NCBI RefSeq assembly: GCF_900007165.1
Contig: NZ_CYGY02000070.1
Span: 1 to 64,000 of the forward strand
Length of the DNA stretch: 64,000 bases
Source: Paraburkholderia piptadeniae
GTDB lineage: Bacteria; Pseudomonadota; Gammaproteobacteria; Burkholderiales; Burkholderiaceae
Reading direction: 5' to 3'
Shown here: piece by piece, positions 62,387 to 64,000 of the stretch
Numbering within the stretch: position 1 is the first letter of the stretch
How the letters are laid out: every line of letters begins with the position of its first letter
The notes under the pieces: model-generated
Told to the model about the DNA's origin: nothing
What the model saw: the letters and a program-made list of their open reading frames with translations, nothing else
The model's database searches: none
Position numbers and translations under genes: made by a program

Positions 62387-63547
62387 TTAGTCGTTCTGAA
62401 GTTTCCACTTGCCATCGGAGATTTCGACGATCACGCGTGCGCGCTTGTCGAGACCGTTGTGGTCGGTGGCCGTCGTGTTCATGATGCCGTGCGCGAGTGG
62501 CAGATCCTTGACGTTCTCGAGCGCGTCACGCAGCGCGACGCGGAATGCTTCCGTGCCCGGCTGGCCTTTCTTCAGCGCTTCGGGAATCGCGCGCTGAAGC
62601 ATCTGGCCCGCATCCCACGCGTGACCACCGAACGTCGCGACGGAGCCCGCACCATACGCCTTCTCATAGGCGTTCTTGTACGCTTCCGACGACTTCTTCA
62701 CCGGGTTCGAGTCGGGCAGTTGATCCGCGACGAGAATCGGGCCTGCGGGCAGCAATTCGCCTTCGCAGTCCTTGCCGCACACGCGCAGGAAGTCGTTGTT
62801 CGCGACGCCGTGCGTCTGATAGATCTTGCCCTTGTAGCCGCGCTCTTTCAGCGCCTTCGCCGGCAGTGCCGAAGGCGTCCCCGAACCTGCGATCAGCACG
62901 GCATCCGCATTCGATGCAACGATCTTCAGCACCTGCCCCGTCACCGATGCATCGGTGCGGTTATAGCGCTCGTTGGCCACGAGCTTCAGATGATGCGCAT
63001 TCGCCGCCTGGCCGAACACCGTGTACCAGTTCTCGCCATACGCATCCGCGAAGCCGATGAACGCCACCGTCTTCACGCCGTGCTTTTCCATGTAGTCGGC
63101 GATCGCGTCAGCCATCAAGCCATCGTTTTGCGGCGTCTTGAATGCCCATGTGCGCTTTCCGTCCATCGGCGAAATGATGGCGGCCGATGCCGCGAGCGAA
63201 ATCATCGGTGTCTTGCCTTCGGCGATCGGGTCGAGCATCGCGAGCGAGTTCGGCGTCACCGTCGAGCCGATGATCGCATCGACGTGATCTTCGTCGATCA
63301 GCTTGCGCGTGTTCTGCACTGCGCGGCTCGTATCCGATGCGTCATCTAGCACGATGTATTGCACGCTCTTGCCTGCGATCTCCTTCGGCAGCAGCGCAAT
63401 CGTGTTTTTCTCCGGGATGCCGAGCGATGCGGCCGGTCCCGTCGTCGACAGCGTGACGCCGATCTTCACTTGCGCCATCGCTCCCGTCGCGCCGCAAACG
63501 AGCGCCATTGCAATCGCGGAACGGACCCACTTCTTTGTCGTTTTCAT
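62387..63547 (-). CDS. Branched-chain amino-acid type ABC transporter binding protein
   Basis: This 386-aa periplasmic protein has a signal peptide ending AMA-Q (about residue 25) and a type-I periplasmic binding fold: VKIGVTLSTTGPAASLGIPEKN at the mature start, and AVQNTRKLIDEDHVDAIIGS. Two Cys (CGKDC) may form a disulfide as in LivK. It should deliver a branched-chain or related amino acid, or an aromatic acid, to the LivH/LivM-LivG/LivF complex encoded downstream on the same strand. GGAGACATGC-like sequence precedes the ATG. Confidence 0.93.
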   Translation of the reverse strand: MKTTKKWVRSAIAMALVCGATGAMAQVKIGVTLSTTGPAASLGIPEKNTIALLPKEIAGKSVQYIVLDDASDTSRAVQNTRKLIDEDHVDAIIGSTVTPNSLAMLDPIAEGKTPMISLAASAAIISPMDGKRTWAFKTPQNDGLMADAIADYMEKHGVKTVAFIGFADAYGENWYTVFGQAANAHHLKLVANERYNRTDASVTGQVLKIVASNADAVLIAGSGTPSALPAKALKERGYKGKIYQTHGVANNDFLRVCGKDCEGELLPAGPILVADQLPDSNPVKKSSEAYKNAYEKAYGAGSVATFGGHAWDAGQMLQRAIPEALKKGQPGTEAFRVALRDALENVKDLPLAHGIMNTTATDHNGLDKRARVIVEISDGKWKLQND

Positions 63548-63753
63548 TGCATGTCTCCAAACGCTTTAAATGCGTGTCGTAATCCAGTTCGAGAACCGGG
63601 TAACTGAATCTAGTTATCGGGTATAAGCCTGCCAAGCATGGTTTTCCCTGCTCGTTGCAATTGAGTCAACTCCAGGCTTTACCGCTTTAGTTGTCTCCCC
63701 TGTGGATCAAGCTGAAGCTGCACTGCTTTATTCGATTCATCTCGCGTGCAATA

Positions 63754-63784
63754 AAAAAGACGCGTCAACTGCCCGCGTCTTTTT
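63754..63784. terminator. Bidirectional terminator after the partial binding-protein gene
   Basis: An 11-bp stem AAAAAGACGCG/CGCGTCTTTTT (63754-63764 with 63774-63784) lies 31 bases after the stop of the partial gene at the window edge and supplies T-runs on both strands. Confidence 0.85.
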
Positions 63785-63815
63785 GAATGAATTCGAGTTC
63801 GTTAATTCTTCTCGT

Positions 63816-64000
63816 TTAATCGGAAGCAAGCTTCCATTTGCCGTCGACGATTTGCACCATCACGCGCGCCCGCTGATCGAGACCCGCGTGGTCGTTCGCG
63901 CTCATGTTGAAGATGCCGTGCGAGCCCGGCATGTCCTTCGTGCTTTCGAGCGCGGCACGCAGCGCTTCACGGAATTGCGCCGTGCCCGGCTGGCCCTTTT
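63816..64000 (-). CDS. Partial binding protein, paralogue of the previous gene
   Basis: The last 61 codons of a minus-strand gene enter from the right edge and stop with TAA at 63818-63816. The translation (KGQPGTAQFREALRAALE, then HGIFNMSANDHAGLDQRARV, ending DGKWKLASD) closely parallels the C terminus of the adjacent binding protein, so it is a tandem paralogue. The start is outside the window. A good terminator separates the two genes, so each has its own transcript. Confidence 0.92.
   Translation of the reverse strand, partial: KGQPGTAQFREALRAALESTKDMPGSHGIFNMSANDHAGLDQRARVMVQIVDGKWKLASD

Overview
The window reads as about 64 kb of a high-GC betaproteobacterial main chromosome, most likely Paraburkholderia or a close Burkholderiaceae relative. 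The evidence is the gene order mnmG-rsmG-parA-parB-(permease)-atpIBEFHAGDC, a tandem glycine riboswitch ahead of gcvTHP, Burkholderia-type protein sequences and origin-type parS sites. I see no insertion sequence, prophage, integrase or CRISPR array. The region looks like core chromosome with a small accessory surface-glycosylation patch.

Left part (1-16 kb): a small secreted PXPV-type protein, a HAD phosphatase, a BadF-type sugar kinase and DNA glycosylase Tag, then rpsU. A flagellar filament block follows: a FliT-like chaperone and a short flagellin, each behind a near-identical sigma-28 promoter, then the cap protein FliD. Convergent to fliD is a minus-strand cassette of two TPR/GT41 (OGT-like) glycosyltransferases, an unrecognised 276-aa protein and a SAM methyltransferase. 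A divergent family-2-like glycosyltransferase lies beyond it. Together these look like a flagellin glycosylation locus. A tRNA-Arg(CCG) and a membrane-anchored di-haem cytochrome c end the section.

Middle part (16-42 kb): rep helicase, a Gfo/Idh/MocA oxidoreductase and a small lipoprotein. Next is the glycine-responsive block: promoter, tandem riboswitch, gcvT, gcvH, gcvP, an alginate-lyase-like protein, sdaA and a ThDP enzyme, a route from glycine through serine to pyruvate. Then come a LivK-type binding protein and trifunctional putA, whose promoter overlaps a GTTGCA inverted repeat expected for PutA autoregulation. A 52-aa membrane protein, a decayed sulfate-exporter gene coupled to a small Cys-rich protein, priA and hemE follow. 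The 444-bp hemE-priA gap holds three perfect DnaA boxes and an AT-rich stretch. A PheC-like periplasmic protein closes the section.

Right part (42-64 kb): a probable stand-alone structured RNA with a strong terminator, an acyl-CoA synthetase, the complete ATP synthase operon behind a good sigma-70 promoter, an anion permease coupled to parB, parA, rsmG and mnmG. One parS lies inside mnmG. A second parS forms the stem of the intrinsic terminator of the neighbouring liv operon. That operon has livK, livH, a fused livM-livG and livF, and part of a second livK paralogue at the window edge.

The observations I rate highest are the parS that doubles as a terminator, the DnaA-box cluster between hemE and priA, the putA operator/promoter overlap, the flagellar glycosylation cassette with its unknown protein, and the orphan RNA at 42.6-42.8 kb.
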